This document shows positions 53,045 through 61,694 of a stretch of 64,000 bases of DNA, piece after piece. Numbering within the stretch: the stretch's first letter is position 1; every line of letters begins with the position of its first letter. The notes under the pieces were generated by a model. The model was given only the letters and a program-made list of their open reading frames with translations, was not told the DNA's origin and did not search any database. A program made the position numbers and the translations under genes. This stretch comes from Pseudomonas frederiksbergensis (GTDB taxonomy: Bacteria > Pseudomonadota > Gammaproteobacteria > Pseudomonadales > Pseudomonadaceae): assembly GCF_003732705.1 (NCBI RefSeq), contig NZ_MOBR01000040.1, positions 248,001-312,000 on the forward strand, given 5' to 3'.

Positions 53045-54505
53045 ATGATCAAATCTTTACGCCCACTCCTACTCGCCAGTCTTCTTTTGCCCCTGGCCCT
53101 CCCGGTTTCTGCCGCTGCGATCAACACCGCCCTGTCGCCCAACGTTGAAAAGGCCCTCAAGGCCAGCAAGTTGCAGGACAACGCCCTGTCCCTGGTGATG
53201 ATCCCGCTCAACGGCCCTGGCACCCCGACCATTTTCAACGCTGACGTTTCGGTCAACCCGGCTTCGACGATGAAACTGGTCACCACGTATGCCGCCCTGG
53301 AAATGCTCGGCCCGAACCACCAGTGGAAAACCGAGTTCTACACCGACGGCACCCTGAGCGGCGGCATCCTCAACGGCAACCTTTACCTCAAGGGTGGCGG
53401 CGATCCGAAGCTGAACATGGAAAAACTCTGGCTGCTGATGCGCGATCTGCGGGCCAATGGCGTGACGCAAGTCACCGGCGACCTGGTGCTGGACCGCAGC
53501 TTCTTCGTGCAACCGCAACTGCCCGAATTCAATGACGACGGTAATGACGAGAACAAACCGTTCCTGGTCAAACCCGATTCGCTGATGGTCAACCTCAAGG
53601 CCCTGCGCTTTGTCGCGCGCAACGACAATGGCAAGGTGCTGGTGTCGGTCGAGCCGCCGATTGCCACGATCCGCATCGACAACCAAGTCAAAGCGGTCAA
53701 TTCCAAGCAATGCGCCGGTGGCGTGCGCTACAACCCGGTGACTCAGCCCGATGGCAGCGTGACAGTGACGGTCGGCGGTCAGTTGGGTGATGGTTGCAGC
53801 TCGCAGACCTATTTGTCGCTGCTCGATCACGCGACCTACACCGCCGGCGCCGTGCGGGCGATCTGGAAAGAACTGGGTGGCAGCATCCAGGGCAAGGATG
53901 TGCTGGCGGCGACGCCAAAAGATGCCAAGGTACTGGCTCGGGCCTTCTCGCCGGATCTGGCGGAGATCATTCGCGACATCAACAAATACAGTAACAACAC
54001 CATGGCCCAGCAACTTTTCCTGAGCCTGGGCCAGAAGTTCCGCAATGACGCCGATGGCGATGACGCCAAGGCTGCCCAGCGTGTCGTGCGCCAGTGGCTG
54101 GCCCAGAAAGGCATCACCGCGCCGCACCTTGTAATGGAGAACGGCTCCGGCCTGTCCCGTGCAGAACGCGTGAGTGCCCGTGAAATGGCCGCGATGCTGC
54201 AAGCGGCGTGGCGCAGTCCGTATGCCGCCGAGTTCATCAGCTCAATGCCCATCGCCGGCACCGACGGCACCATGCGCAAACGCCTGAAGACCACCGCAAT
54301 GCGCGGTGAAGCCCACGTCAAGACCGGCACACTGAACACCGTACGCGCGATCTCCGGCTTCAGCCGCGACATCAATGGCAACACCTGGGCGGTGGTGGCG
54401 ATCCTCAACGACAAGGCACCGTTTGGCGCGTCTTCGGTGCTGGATCAGGTGCTGCTGGACCTGTATCGCCAACCGAAAGCGCCGGCTACCGCTTCGGTGT
54501 TGTAA
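53045..54505 (+). CDS. dacB: D-alanyl-D-alanine carboxypeptidase/endopeptidase, PBP4 type
   Basis: A 486-residue class C penicillin-binding protein acting on periplasmic peptidoglycan. A signal peptide (1-24, cleavage near VSAAA) precedes the catalytic motifs: Ser 74-x-x-Lys 77 (PASTMKL), the second motif SNN (NKYSNNTM, near 314-318) and KTG (HVKTGTL, near 425). A large inserted domain separates the first and second motifs, as in DacB. It cleaves D-Ala-D-Ala ends and cross-links. ATG 53045 begins a clear signal peptide; the longer upstream frame is not used. Confidence 0.93.
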   Translation: MIKSLRPLLLASLLLPLALPVSAAAINTALSPNVEKALKASKLQDNALSLVMIPLNGPGTPTIFNADVSVNPASTMKLVTTYAALEMLGPNHQWKTEFYTDGTLSGGILNGNLYLKGGGDPKLNMEKLWLLMRDLRANGVTQVTGDLVLDRSFFVQPQLPEFNDDGNDENKPFLVKPDSLMVNLKALRFVARNDNGKVLVSVEPPIATIRIDNQVKAVNSKQCAGGVRYNPVTQPDGSVTVTVGGQLGDGCSSQTYLSLLDHATYTAGAVRAIWKELGGSIQGKDVLAATPKDAKVLARAFSPDLAEIIRDINKYSNNTMAQQLFLSLGQKFRNDADGDDAKAAQRVVRQWLAQKGITAPHLVMENGSGLSRAERVSAREMAAMLQAAWRSPYAAEFISSMPIAGTDGTMRKRLKTTAMRGEAHVKTGTLNTVRAISGFSRDINGNTWAVVAILNDKAPFGASSVLDQVLLDLYRQPKAPATASVL

Positions 54506-54515
54506 CCCTCCACCT

Positions 54516-54621
54516 GATCGTTCCCACGCTCTGCGTGGGAATGCCTCAATGGACGCTCTGCGTCCGCTTTGGGACGCGGAGCGTCCCGGGCTGCATTCCC
54601 ACGCGGAGCGTGGGAACGATC
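54516..54621. repeat. Nested palindromic repeat, ~105 bp family, copy 6
   Basis: GATCGTTCCCACGCTCTGCG opens and GCGGAGCGTGGGAACGATC closes, between the converging dacB and cyclase genes. Confidence 0.92.
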
Positions 54622-54635
54622 ATCAACCCTCAGCG

Positions 54636-57071
54636 TTAGTGTGGCTGCACCTCAACCCGATCCCGACCCGCCTGCTTCGCCGCATACACACCCGAGTCTG
54701 CCCGCAACAACAGCGCATCCGCGCCTTCGCCGACTTGCCAACTGGCGATCCCGAAACTGGCGGTTACCGTGCCGACGCCTTCAATTGGCGAGCTGCGCAA
54801 CGCTTGCCACAACTGCAAGGCCAGGACATGGGCGTGTTCGCCGCTGATGTCCGGGCACAGCACCATGAACTCCTCACCGCCCAAGCGGCAGAACACGTCG
54901 GTGCGGCGCAGGCGATGGCCGATGCGTTCGCACACCGCTTGCAACACCCGGTCGCCCACGGCGTGGCCGTGCTGGTCGTTGATCCGTTTGAAGTGGTCGA
55001 TGTCGAGCATGATCACCGACAATTCGCCGCCACCGCGTTCGACCCGGGCCATTTCCATGGTCAAGCGCTCCTGGAAATAACGGCGGTTGTGAATGCCGGT
55101 CAGGGAGTCGGTCACCGACAGCGCGCGCAATTCCTCTTCAACGCGCTTGAGGTCGGAAATGTCCGAGATGTAGCCATGCCAGAGCACGCCGCCACCGGGC
55201 AATTCCTCCGGGGTCGCCTCGCCACGCACCCAGCGCAGACCGCCCACAGGCAATTGCACGCGGTATTCCTCGCGCCAAGGACTGAGGGTGTCCGCCGAGG
55301 CACGGATCGAGGCGCGGACCCGGGTCGAGTCCTGAGGATGAATCCGGGTGAAGATCGCTTCGGCGTTGAGCAGCAACACTTCCGGTTCAAGTTCATAGAT
55401 GTCACGGATGCCGTCACTGGCGTAAATCACACTGAAACGCCCGTCGAATTCCATCTTGAACTGATAGATGCCGCCCGGCACGTGGGCGCTGAGTTTCTTC
55501 AACAGCAAGTCCCGCGCCGCCAGCGCCTCGTGGACGCGCTTGCGCTCGGTGATGTCGATGCAGATCGCCAGGTGCCCGACCCACAGCCCTTGTTCATCCA
55601 GCACCGGAGTGGCCAGCATGTTCACCGTCAGATGGCTGCCATCCTGGCGCACCAGGGTCCACTCCCGGGCTTCGTGACCACCCTCCTCGCCACCCTCGAC
55701 CAGCATCGCTTGGCAGGTCGGGATCAGCTTGCCGTAACGGGCGCTCAACTCCGCCGATCGGGCCACCAATTCCCGGGGGAAATGCAGGTTTTCCAGGGTC
55801 ATGCGCCCGACCACGTCAGCGGCGCTATAACCGAGCATATGCTCGGCACCGGCATTGAAGGTGCTAATGACCCCACGCAGGTCGGTGGCGATGATCGCCA
55901 CTTGGGTCGCTGCGTTGAGCACCCCGCGCAACTGGCCATGGGTGCCGCGCAACTCTTGCTCCCGGGCGCGCAATTCCTCGGTGCGCTGCTCGACCATTTT
56001 CAGCGCCCGTTGACGCTGGCTGACCAACACGTAGAGCAAGGCACTGAGCAACAGGCTGAGCAAGCCACCGAGCACCACCAGGCTGCTGACTGAAGAATGG
56101 TTGGCCTGCAGAAAGGCCTCGCTGGGCTGAATGTCTACTTGGTAGTCGTGGTCGGCCAGGCGCAGCAAGCGGCTCGCGGACAGTTCACTGGCAGCCGGCG
56201 GATTCGTCGACTCAAACAGCACTTCGTGTTGATCGCTGGTGGACAGGTCAAGAATGCGTACCGTCAGATAATCGCGCCCGGCCTCCGGCAGCCCGTCGGC
56301 CAGCAACTGACGCATGCTGATCACCGCCATGACGTAACCGAATGGCTTGTCCGTCGCCAGCTCAGAACTTTGCCGACGAATGACCGGCGCCACCAGCAGC
56401 ACGCCTCGGGCATAGGTCGGCTCGACATTTACCAGATGCATCGGTTGTGAAACCGCCATGCGGCCCTGATCAGCTCTTTCCAGCGTCGCACGTCGCAACG
56501 GTTGGGCCAGCAGGTCGTAGCCCAGCGGCGAGCCGAGACGACTTTGTGTCTGGCTGTAAAGCACCACCACATACTCATCGCGCTCAGCCGCCAGTTGCAG
56601 CGCGCCAGCCGGGTTGAGTTCACGAATCGAAAAGTCGCTCAGCCCTTGCGCGCGCACCTCGCGTTCAAACGCCGGGCGCTCTTCGCGAGTCACGCGCTGG
56701 GCGAACGAGTACGCCTGGGTGCGGTGCAATAAAGGTTGGGTGTAACCGTCAAATTCGGCGCGGGACACCGATTCGGAATTGGCAAAGAACCGGCGCAGGC
56801 CGTCGAGGCGCTGCTCCTGATCTTCGAAACGTTCTTCGATACGGCTGTAGCGCTCACTGGCCAGCAGTTGGAAGCGTTGCCGCAATTGATGATGAAACAG
56901 ATTCAGCGTGGCCCAGGCCAGCAACCCCGTGAGAATCCCGCCAGCGAGCAATACCAACAGCGCGACCAACCAGGCCGAGACGTCTTCGCTGATAAAACCC
57001 AGGATCTTGGGGCGCACGGCGTGCAACGACATAAAACGCAACTCAAAACGCCAGGTGCCGGAAAAGCCCAT
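54636..57071 (-). CDS. Membrane CHASE-PAS-GGDEF diguanylate cyclase
   Basis: An 811-residue sensor cyclase (798 if it starts at the ATG at 57032, MSLHAVRPK; neither start has a strong ribosome site). Order: a membrane helix (WLVALLVLLAGGILTGLLAW), a periplasmic CHASE domain (AYSFAQRVTREERPAFEREV), a second helix (LVVLGGLLSLLLSALLYVLV), a coiled coil, two PAS/PAC modules and a GGDEF domain with RLGGEEFMVL (GGEEF, active form). There is no EAL domain. It should make c-di-GMP in response to an extracytoplasmic signal. Confidence 0.9.
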   Translation of the reverse strand: MGFSGTWRFELRFMSLHAVRPKILGFISEDVSAWLVALLVLLAGGILTGLLAWATLNLFHHQLRQRFQLLASERYSRIEERFEDQEQRLDGLRRFFANSESVSRAEFDGYTQPLLHRTQAYSFAQRVTREERPAFEREVRAQGLSDFSIRELNPAGALQLAAERDEYVVVLYSQTQSRLGSPLGYDLLAQPLRRATLERADQGRMAVSQPMHLVNVEPTYARGVLLVAPVIRRQSSELATDKPFGYVMAVISMRQLLADGLPEAGRDYLTVRILDLSTSDQHEVLFESTNPPAASELSASRLLRLADHDYQVDIQPSEAFLQANHSSVSSLVVLGGLLSLLLSALLYVLVSQRQRALKMVEQRTEELRAREQELRGTHGQLRGVLNAATQVAIIATDLRGVISTFNAGAEHMLGYSAADVVGRMTLENLHFPRELVARSAELSARYGKLIPTCQAMLVEGGEEGGHEAREWTLVRQDGSHLTVNMLATPVLDEQGLWVGHLAICIDITERKRVHEALAARDLLLKKLSAHVPGGIYQFKMEFDGRFSVIYASDGIRDIYELEPEVLLLNAEAIFTRIHPQDSTRVRASIRASADTLSPWREEYRVQLPVGGLRWVRGEATPEELPGGGVLWHGYISDISDLKRVEEELRALSVTDSLTGIHNRRYFQERLTMEMARVERGGGELSVIMLDIDHFKRINDQHGHAVGDRVLQAVCERIGHRLRRTDVFCRLGGEEFMVLCPDISGEHAHVLALQLWQALRSSPIEGVGTVTASFGIASWQVGEGADALLLRADSGVYAAKQAGRDRVEVQPH

Positions 57072-57177
57072 TGGCCATGGGTTGAGTTATAGCTATTAGC
57101 CACTAATTTGACCAGCCCTGAAAAGAATCCAAGAGCCTTTAAAAATCAAGGCTCTGTGGATCCAATCAGGTCAGGTG

Positions 57178-59448
57178 TCAGCGGGCCGTGATTTTCCAGG
57201 CACGGTGGATCTTGCCGTTGCGGGCAAAGTCCGGATCGACGGTCTGGGCGGTGATTTCCTCGACCGCGTAACGGGTGGTGAGGTTCTCCTCCAGCACAAA
57301 TTTGCGGAAGTTGTTGGAGAAGTACAACACCCCGCCCGGTGCCAGGCGTGCCATGGCCAAATCGATCAATTGCACCTGGTCGCGCTGAACGTCGAAGATC
57401 CCTTCCATGCGCTTGGAGTTGGAGAAGGTCGGCGGATCGATGAAGATCAGGTCGTATTCGTCACGGCAAGCATCGAGCCACGCCATCACGTCGCCCTGCT
57501 CCAGACGGTTCTTGTCGGAGAACCCGTTCAGCGACAGGTTGCGACGCGCCCAGTCCAGATAGGTTTTCGACAAGTCAACGCTGGTGGTGCTGCGGGCGCC
57601 ACCTTTGGCGGCGTGGACGCTGGCGGTCGCGGTGTAGCAATACAGATTGAGGAAGCGCTTGCCGGCCGCCTCTTTCTGGATACGCAGGCGCATTGGCCGG
57701 TGATCGAGGAACAGCCCGGTGTCGAGGTAGTCGGTGAGGTTGACCAGCAGCTTCACGCCGCCTTCGTTGACCTCGACAAACTTGCCCTGGGCCGCCTGAC
57801 GTTCGTACTGCTTGGTGCCGCTCTGACGTTCGCGACGCTTGACCACTACGCGGCTCTTGTCGATGTTCAGCGCCTGCGGAATCGCCGCCAGTGCATCAAA
57901 CATCCGCGCCGAGGCTTTTTCCGGGTCGATGGACTTCGGCGCGGCGTATTCCTGGACGTGGACCCAATCCTGGTACAGGTCGATGGCCATCGAGTATTCC
58001 GGCATGTCGGCGTCATACACGCGATAGCAGTCGATGCCTTCACGCTTGACCCACTTGCCCAGGGCCTTGAGGTTCTTTTGCAGGCGGTTGGCAAACATCT
58101 GCCCGCCTTCGCTCAAGCGCGGTTGCTCGATCACCACCGGAGCCGGTTTGATCGGGTTGCCGTTCTTGTTGTACTTCTCGTATTTGCCTGGCGCGACATC
58201 GTTGTCAGCCACTTCCACTTCGGCCTGCTCGCGCTCGACCTGACGCTGTTCCGGGGTGCGGCGCTCGCCGGTGACGAACTGATCCGGGGTGACCTTGATC
58301 AGCAGCAGCTTGCACGGCAACGCTCCGTTCCAGAACGAATACTGCTTGTGGCTGCGGATGCCCATGCGCTTGCCCAGGTCCGGGGCGCCAGTGAACACGG
58401 CGGCCTCCCAGTTCAGGCAGGCCTGGCGCAGACGCTCGCCGAGGTTCTGGTAGAGATAGAGCAGGCTCGCCTCGTCACCCAGGCGCTCGCCGTACGGCGG
58501 GTTACAGATGACCAGACCTTTCTGGTTCTGGTCCGGACGCGGCTCGAAGGTGCCGACTTCACCCTGGTAGATCTTGATCCACTCGCTCAGGCCGGCACGC
58601 TCGACGTTGTTGCGGCCCGGTTGAATCAGGCGTGGGTCGGCTTCATAGCCGCGAATCCACAGCGGCGGCTTGGCCAGGCCGGCGGCGCAGCGCTCGGTGG
58701 CTTCTTCGTGAAGTTTTTTCCACAGCGCCGGGACGTGGCCCAGCCATGCGGTGAAGCCCCACTGCTCGCGACGCAGGTTGGGTGCCATATCGGCGGCGAT
58801 CATGGCGGCTTCGACCAGGAACGTGCCGACACCGCACATCGGGTCAGCCAGCGCGCCGCCTTCGGCCGCAATGCGTGGCCAGCCGGAACGGATCAGGATC
58901 GCGGCCGCGAGGTTTTCTTTCAACGGTGCCGCGCCCTGCTGCAAGCGATAGCCGCGCTGGTGCAAGCTGTGGCCGGACAGGTCGAGGGAGAGGATGGCTT
59001 CGCCACGGTCCAGGCGCAGGTGAATGCGCAGGTCCGGGTTGAGCTTGTCGATGGACGGACGGTCGCCCTGCGGGGTGCGCAGTTTATCGACGATGGCGTC
59101 CTTGACCTTCAAGGCGCCGAAGTGGGTGTTGTCGATGCCCGAGCCGTGACCGCTGAACTCAACGGCCAGGGTCCCGTCATTGAGCATGTGGTCTTGCCAC
59201 TCGATATCGAGCACGCCGTGGTACAGGTCTTCGGCGTCCTTCATCGGGAAACGCTTGAGCACCAGCAGCACCCGGTTCGCCAGACGCGACCACAGGCACA
59301 GGCGATAAGCGGTTTCCATGGTGGCCATGCCGCGCACGGCCGAGGTGTGTTCACGCGCTTCTTCAAGGCCAAGCCCGACGGCTTCCTCGATGAGCAGGCC
59401 TTCAAGGCCTTTAGGGCAAGTGAGGAAGATTTCGAATTGATCGGACAT
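57178..59448 (-). CDS. rlmL: 23S rRNA methyltransferase RlmKL (bifunctional)
   Basis: A 756-residue fusion that methylates G2445 (N2) and G2069 (N7) of 23S rRNA. An N-terminal THUMP domain (about 50-160) is followed by the RlmL methyltransferase with DPMCGVGTFLVEAAM and the NPPYGERLG motif near 315. The C-terminal RlmK methyltransferase has FLNLYCYTATASVHAAKGGA and IDPPTFSNSKRM near 667. Start ATG 59448 (MSDQFEIFLTCPKGLE); a longer frame is not supported. Confidence 0.95.
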   Translation of the reverse strand: MSDQFEIFLTCPKGLEGLLIEEAVGLGLEEAREHTSAVRGMATMETAYRLCLWSRLANRVLLVLKRFPMKDAEDLYHGVLDIEWQDHMLNDGTLAVEFSGHGSGIDNTHFGALKVKDAIVDKLRTPQGDRPSIDKLNPDLRIHLRLDRGEAILSLDLSGHSLHQRGYRLQQGAAPLKENLAAAILIRSGWPRIAAEGGALADPMCGVGTFLVEAAMIAADMAPNLRREQWGFTAWLGHVPALWKKLHEEATERCAAGLAKPPLWIRGYEADPRLIQPGRNNVERAGLSEWIKIYQGEVGTFEPRPDQNQKGLVICNPPYGERLGDEASLLYLYQNLGERLRQACLNWEAAVFTGAPDLGKRMGIRSHKQYSFWNGALPCKLLLIKVTPDQFVTGERRTPEQRQVEREQAEVEVADNDVAPGKYEKYNKNGNPIKPAPVVIEQPRLSEGGQMFANRLQKNLKALGKWVKREGIDCYRVYDADMPEYSMAIDLYQDWVHVQEYAAPKSIDPEKASARMFDALAAIPQALNIDKSRVVVKRRERQSGTKQYERQAAQGKFVEVNEGGVKLLVNLTDYLDTGLFLDHRPMRLRIQKEAAGKRFLNLYCYTATASVHAAKGGARSTTSVDLSKTYLDWARRNLSLNGFSDKNRLEQGDVMAWLDACRDEYDLIFIDPPTFSNSKRMEGIFDVQRDQVQLIDLAMARLAPGGVLYFSNNFRKFVLEENLTTRYAVEEITAQTVDPDFARNGKIHRAWKITAR

Positions 59449-59848
59449 TGGAATTTCAGAGCCTTTGGCGAAGTGAACCGACAACGCATTGCCGGTCCGG
59501 TTTTCAATCAGGCGCTTTTCTAAAAGAGCGCCCGCGTGGCACGAAGGTGTGCCTTCCCACCCTGACTGCTCGGGTTAAAAGAGCTTAGATGCCAGGGCAG
59601 ATAAAATAGTTGATGCAACAAAATGTCATAAAGCGACCCTTCGTCGAATAGTACCCCAGCGTAAACGTGGGTCATTCTCACTAAAGGATTAAGCCCGTCA
59701 TACAGCGCGGAGCTGATCATACCGGGGTTTGGCCAATAAACACGGGACAAACATCGTGTTACTTATGGCCATAGCATCTTTCTGGTTACGTCCTTATGAC
59801 AAAACGATCATTCCCTCGATGTGACGCATTGGTTAGAACTCAACACAG
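59449..59848. other. Intergenic stretch between rlmKL and the rmf leader
   Basis: It has lower GC than the genes around it and no convincing reading frame. The rmf promoter probably lies in its second half, but I cannot place it securely. Confidence 0.55.
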
Positions 59849-59940
59849 GTTGACGTCGCAACGGCGTCAACACCTTGGCTCGCGACGCCGGCAGCGAGCC
59901 GCCAACGGCAGAGATTTTCTGCCAGACCTCGATTGAGGTC
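59849..59940 (+). ncRNA. Structured rmf leader (rmf RNA motif)
   Basis: Four perfect hairpins follow one another: GTTGACG/CGTCAAC (59849-59871), GCTCGC/GCGAGC (59878-59899), GGCAGA/TCTGCC (59907-59923) and GACCTC/GAGGTC (59925-59940). The last ends 39 nt before rmf. A conserved leader RNA upstream of rmf is known from Pseudomonas; the match here is by position and structure, not by an alignment. Confidence 0.7.
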
Positions 59941-59979
59941 GACGCGATAAATACAGTCAACAAGTGAGGGCAACACCCT

Positions 59980-60195
59980 ATGAGAAGACTTAAGCGTGAT
60001 CCGTTGGAAAGAGCATTTTTGCGCGGATATCAATATGGCGTTGGTGGCAAATCCCGTGAGCTTTGCCCATTTACTCTACCGTCGGTACGCCAAGCCTGGA
60101 TTAACGGCTGGCGCGAAGGACGCGGCGACAACTGGGACGGTATGACCGGCACTGCGGGAATCCATAGACTCAACGAACTTCACGCCGTTGGCTAA
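59980..60195 (+). CDS. rmf: Ribosome modulation factor
   Basis: A 71-residue basic protein that helps pair 70S ribosomes into inactive 100S dimers in stationary phase. RRLKRDPLERAFLRGYQYGV and PSVRQAWINGWREGRGDNWD are the RMF signatures. Preceded by a structured leader and followed by a terminator. Confidence 0.96.
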   Translation: MRRLKRDPLERAFLRGYQYGVGGKSRELCPFTLPSVRQAWINGWREGRGDNWDGMTGTAGIHRLNELHAVG

Positions 60196-60282
60196 CAAAG
60201 GGCCTGACACTGCAACACAATCATCTGAATACGTAACACCTTAACCACGCACGTCCCATCCGGACGGCGGGCTCCGGCCCAG

Positions 60283-60307
60283 GGGCACCTTCGAGGTGCC
60301 CTTTTTT
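60283..60307 (+). terminator. Terminator after rmf
   Basis: GGGCACCT-TCG-AGGTGCCC stem followed by six T residues. Confidence 0.92.
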
Positions 60308-60348
60308 ATGCCTTCAAAAACTGATTCGTAAGCTGCACACAAACTACC

Positions 60349-60439
60349 TGTGGGAGCGAGCTTGCTCGCGATGGCGGTTTAACATTCAACAAAGATGTTG
60401 CCTGTCAGTCCGTCATCGCGAGCAAGCTCGCTCCCACAG
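60349..60439. repeat. REPIN (TGTGGGAGCGAGCTTGCTCG type)
   Basis: TGTGGGAGCGAGCTTGCTCG at 60349 is mirrored by CGAGCAAGCTCGCTCCCACA ending at 60438, just before the pyrD stop. Confidence 0.9.
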
Positions 60440-60443
60440 GGGA

Positions 60444-61463
60444 TCAGCGCAGGGCGGCTATGGCGTCGACAGATTCACGAATGAGCGACGGGCCTTTATA
60501 GATGAAGCCCGAATACAGCTGCACCAGGCTCGCACCCGCAGCGATTTTCTCAGCCGCGTGCTTGCCTTCGGTGATACCGCCCACGGCGATGATCGGCAAC
60601 CGGCCGGCCAACTCTGCCGCCAGGACCTTAACGGTGTTCGTGCTCTTGTCACGAACCGGTGCGCCGGACAGACCGCCCGCCTCGTCGCCATGTTCCATGC
60701 CTTCGACGCCGACACGGCTCAGGGTGGTGTTGGTGGCGATCACCGCGTCCATCCCGGTTTCGATCAGCGCTTGTGCCACCTGTGCGGTTTCTTCGTCGGT
60801 CATGTCCGGGGCGATCTTGATCGCCAGCGGTACATGCTTGCCGTGGCGCAACGCCAGTTCAGCCCGGCGCTGGGCCAGGTCGGCGAGCAATTGCTTGAGC
60901 GAATCACCGAACTGCAGGCTGCGCAGGCCCGGGGTGTTCGGCGAGCTGACGTTGACCGTCACGTAACTGGCGTGGGCGTAGACCTTGTCCAGGCAAATCA
61001 GGTAGTCGTCCACCGCCCGTTCAACCGGCGTATCGAAGTTCTTGCCGATGTTGATGCCGAGCACACCCTTGTACTTGGCGGCCGCGACACGGGCCAGCAG
61101 GTGATCGACGCCGAGGTTGTTGAAACCCATGCGGTTGATGATCGCCTCGGCTTCCGGCAAGCGGAAAATCCGTGGTTTCGGGTTGCCTGGCTGCGGACGC
61201 GGAGTAATCGTGCCGATTTCGACGAAACCAAAACCCAACTGGGCAAAACCGTCGATGGCCGCGCCGTTCTTGTCCAGACCGGCCGCCAGCCCCACCGGGT
61301 TCGGGAATTCCAGGCCCATGACCTTCACCGGCATTTTCGCCGGCGCCTTGCACAGCAAGCCGTTGAGGCCCAAACGCCCGCCCGCGCCGATCAGGTCCAG
61401 GGACAGATCGTGGGAGGTTTCCGGGGAAAGTTTGAACAACAGCTGACGGGCCAGGGTGTACAT
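60444..61463 (-). CDS. pyrD: Dihydroorotate dehydrogenase (quinone), class 2
   Basis: A 339-residue membrane-associated FMN enzyme of pyrimidine synthesis that oxidises dihydroorotate to orotate and reduces quinone. The N-terminal membrane-binding helices (YTLARQLLFKLSPETSHDLS) mark class 2. FMN and substrate residues are in NPVGLAAGLDKNG, NRMGFNNLG, VNVSSPNTPGLRSLQ (catalytic Ser region), IKIAPDMT and IAVGGI. Start ATG 61463; a longer frame overlaps the nasS promoter. Confidence 0.95.
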   Translation of the reverse strand: MYTLARQLLFKLSPETSHDLSLDLIGAGGRLGLNGLLCKAPAKMPVKVMGLEFPNPVGLAAGLDKNGAAIDGFAQLGFGFVEIGTITPRPQPGNPKPRIFRLPEAEAIINRMGFNNLGVDHLLARVAAAKYKGVLGINIGKNFDTPVERAVDDYLICLDKVYAHASYVTVNVSSPNTPGLRSLQFGDSLKQLLADLAQRRAELALRHGKHVPLAIKIAPDMTDEETAQVAQALIETGMDAVIATNTTLSRVGVEGMEHGDEAGGLSGAPVRDKSTNTVKVLAAELAGRLPIIAVGGITEGKHAAEKIAAGASLVQLYSGFIYKGPSLIRESVDAIAALR

Positions 61464-61557
61464 GGGCGGGTTTGACTCGGATGGCGGCGAAATGAGGCGG
61501 CGATTATAGCCGGGCATCGGGGTCGCAAGCGAGGCACACAAACAAATCAACATTCGA

Positions 61558-61573
61558 TGGCATATGCCTTGCA
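61558..61573 (+). promoter_or_regulatory. Sigma-54 promoter of nasST
   Basis: TGGCATATGCCTTGCA has the -24 GG (61559-61560) and -12 GC (61571-61572) separated by exactly ten bases, matching TGGCAC-N5-TTGCA. Transcription would start near 61584. Confidence 0.75.
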
Positions 61574-61590
61574 CCGGCAAACCTATCAGC

Positions 61591-61678
61591 ACTCATGCCA
61601 ACGACGGGATGAGTCGACGGACAATGGCGTCGTCACCCGGTTCTGCTCGCGCAGGGACCTGGGACGACGCTTTTTTTT
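61591..61678 (+). promoter_or_regulatory. Putative NasT-responsive leader of nasST: two ANTAR-target hairpins and terminator
   Basis: Hairpin P1 (61591-61614) closes ACTCAT/ATGAGT and CC/GG around the hexaloop AACGAC. Hairpin P2 (61616-61634) closes GAC-GAC/GTC-GTC, with one bulged G, around the hexaloop AATGGC. Both loops have A at position 1 and G at position 4, the ANTAR-target rule. A terminator follows: GCGTCGT/ACGACGC with inner CCC/GGG and CTGC/GCAG pairs, then T8 (61627-61678). Its 5' arm is the 3' arm of P2, so P2 and the terminator exclude each other. Confidence 0.7.
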
Positions 61679-61694
61679 GCAAGGGTGTTTATCG

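Noticed and set aside
57175..59523. A 782-codon open frame antisense to rlmKL
   Set aside because: Same artefact; RlmKL on the minus strand has complete, ordered motifs.
61557..61694. N-terminal extension of NasS from 61557
   Set aside because: It overlaps the sigma-54 promoter and leader hairpins; ATG 61695 has a ribosome site.
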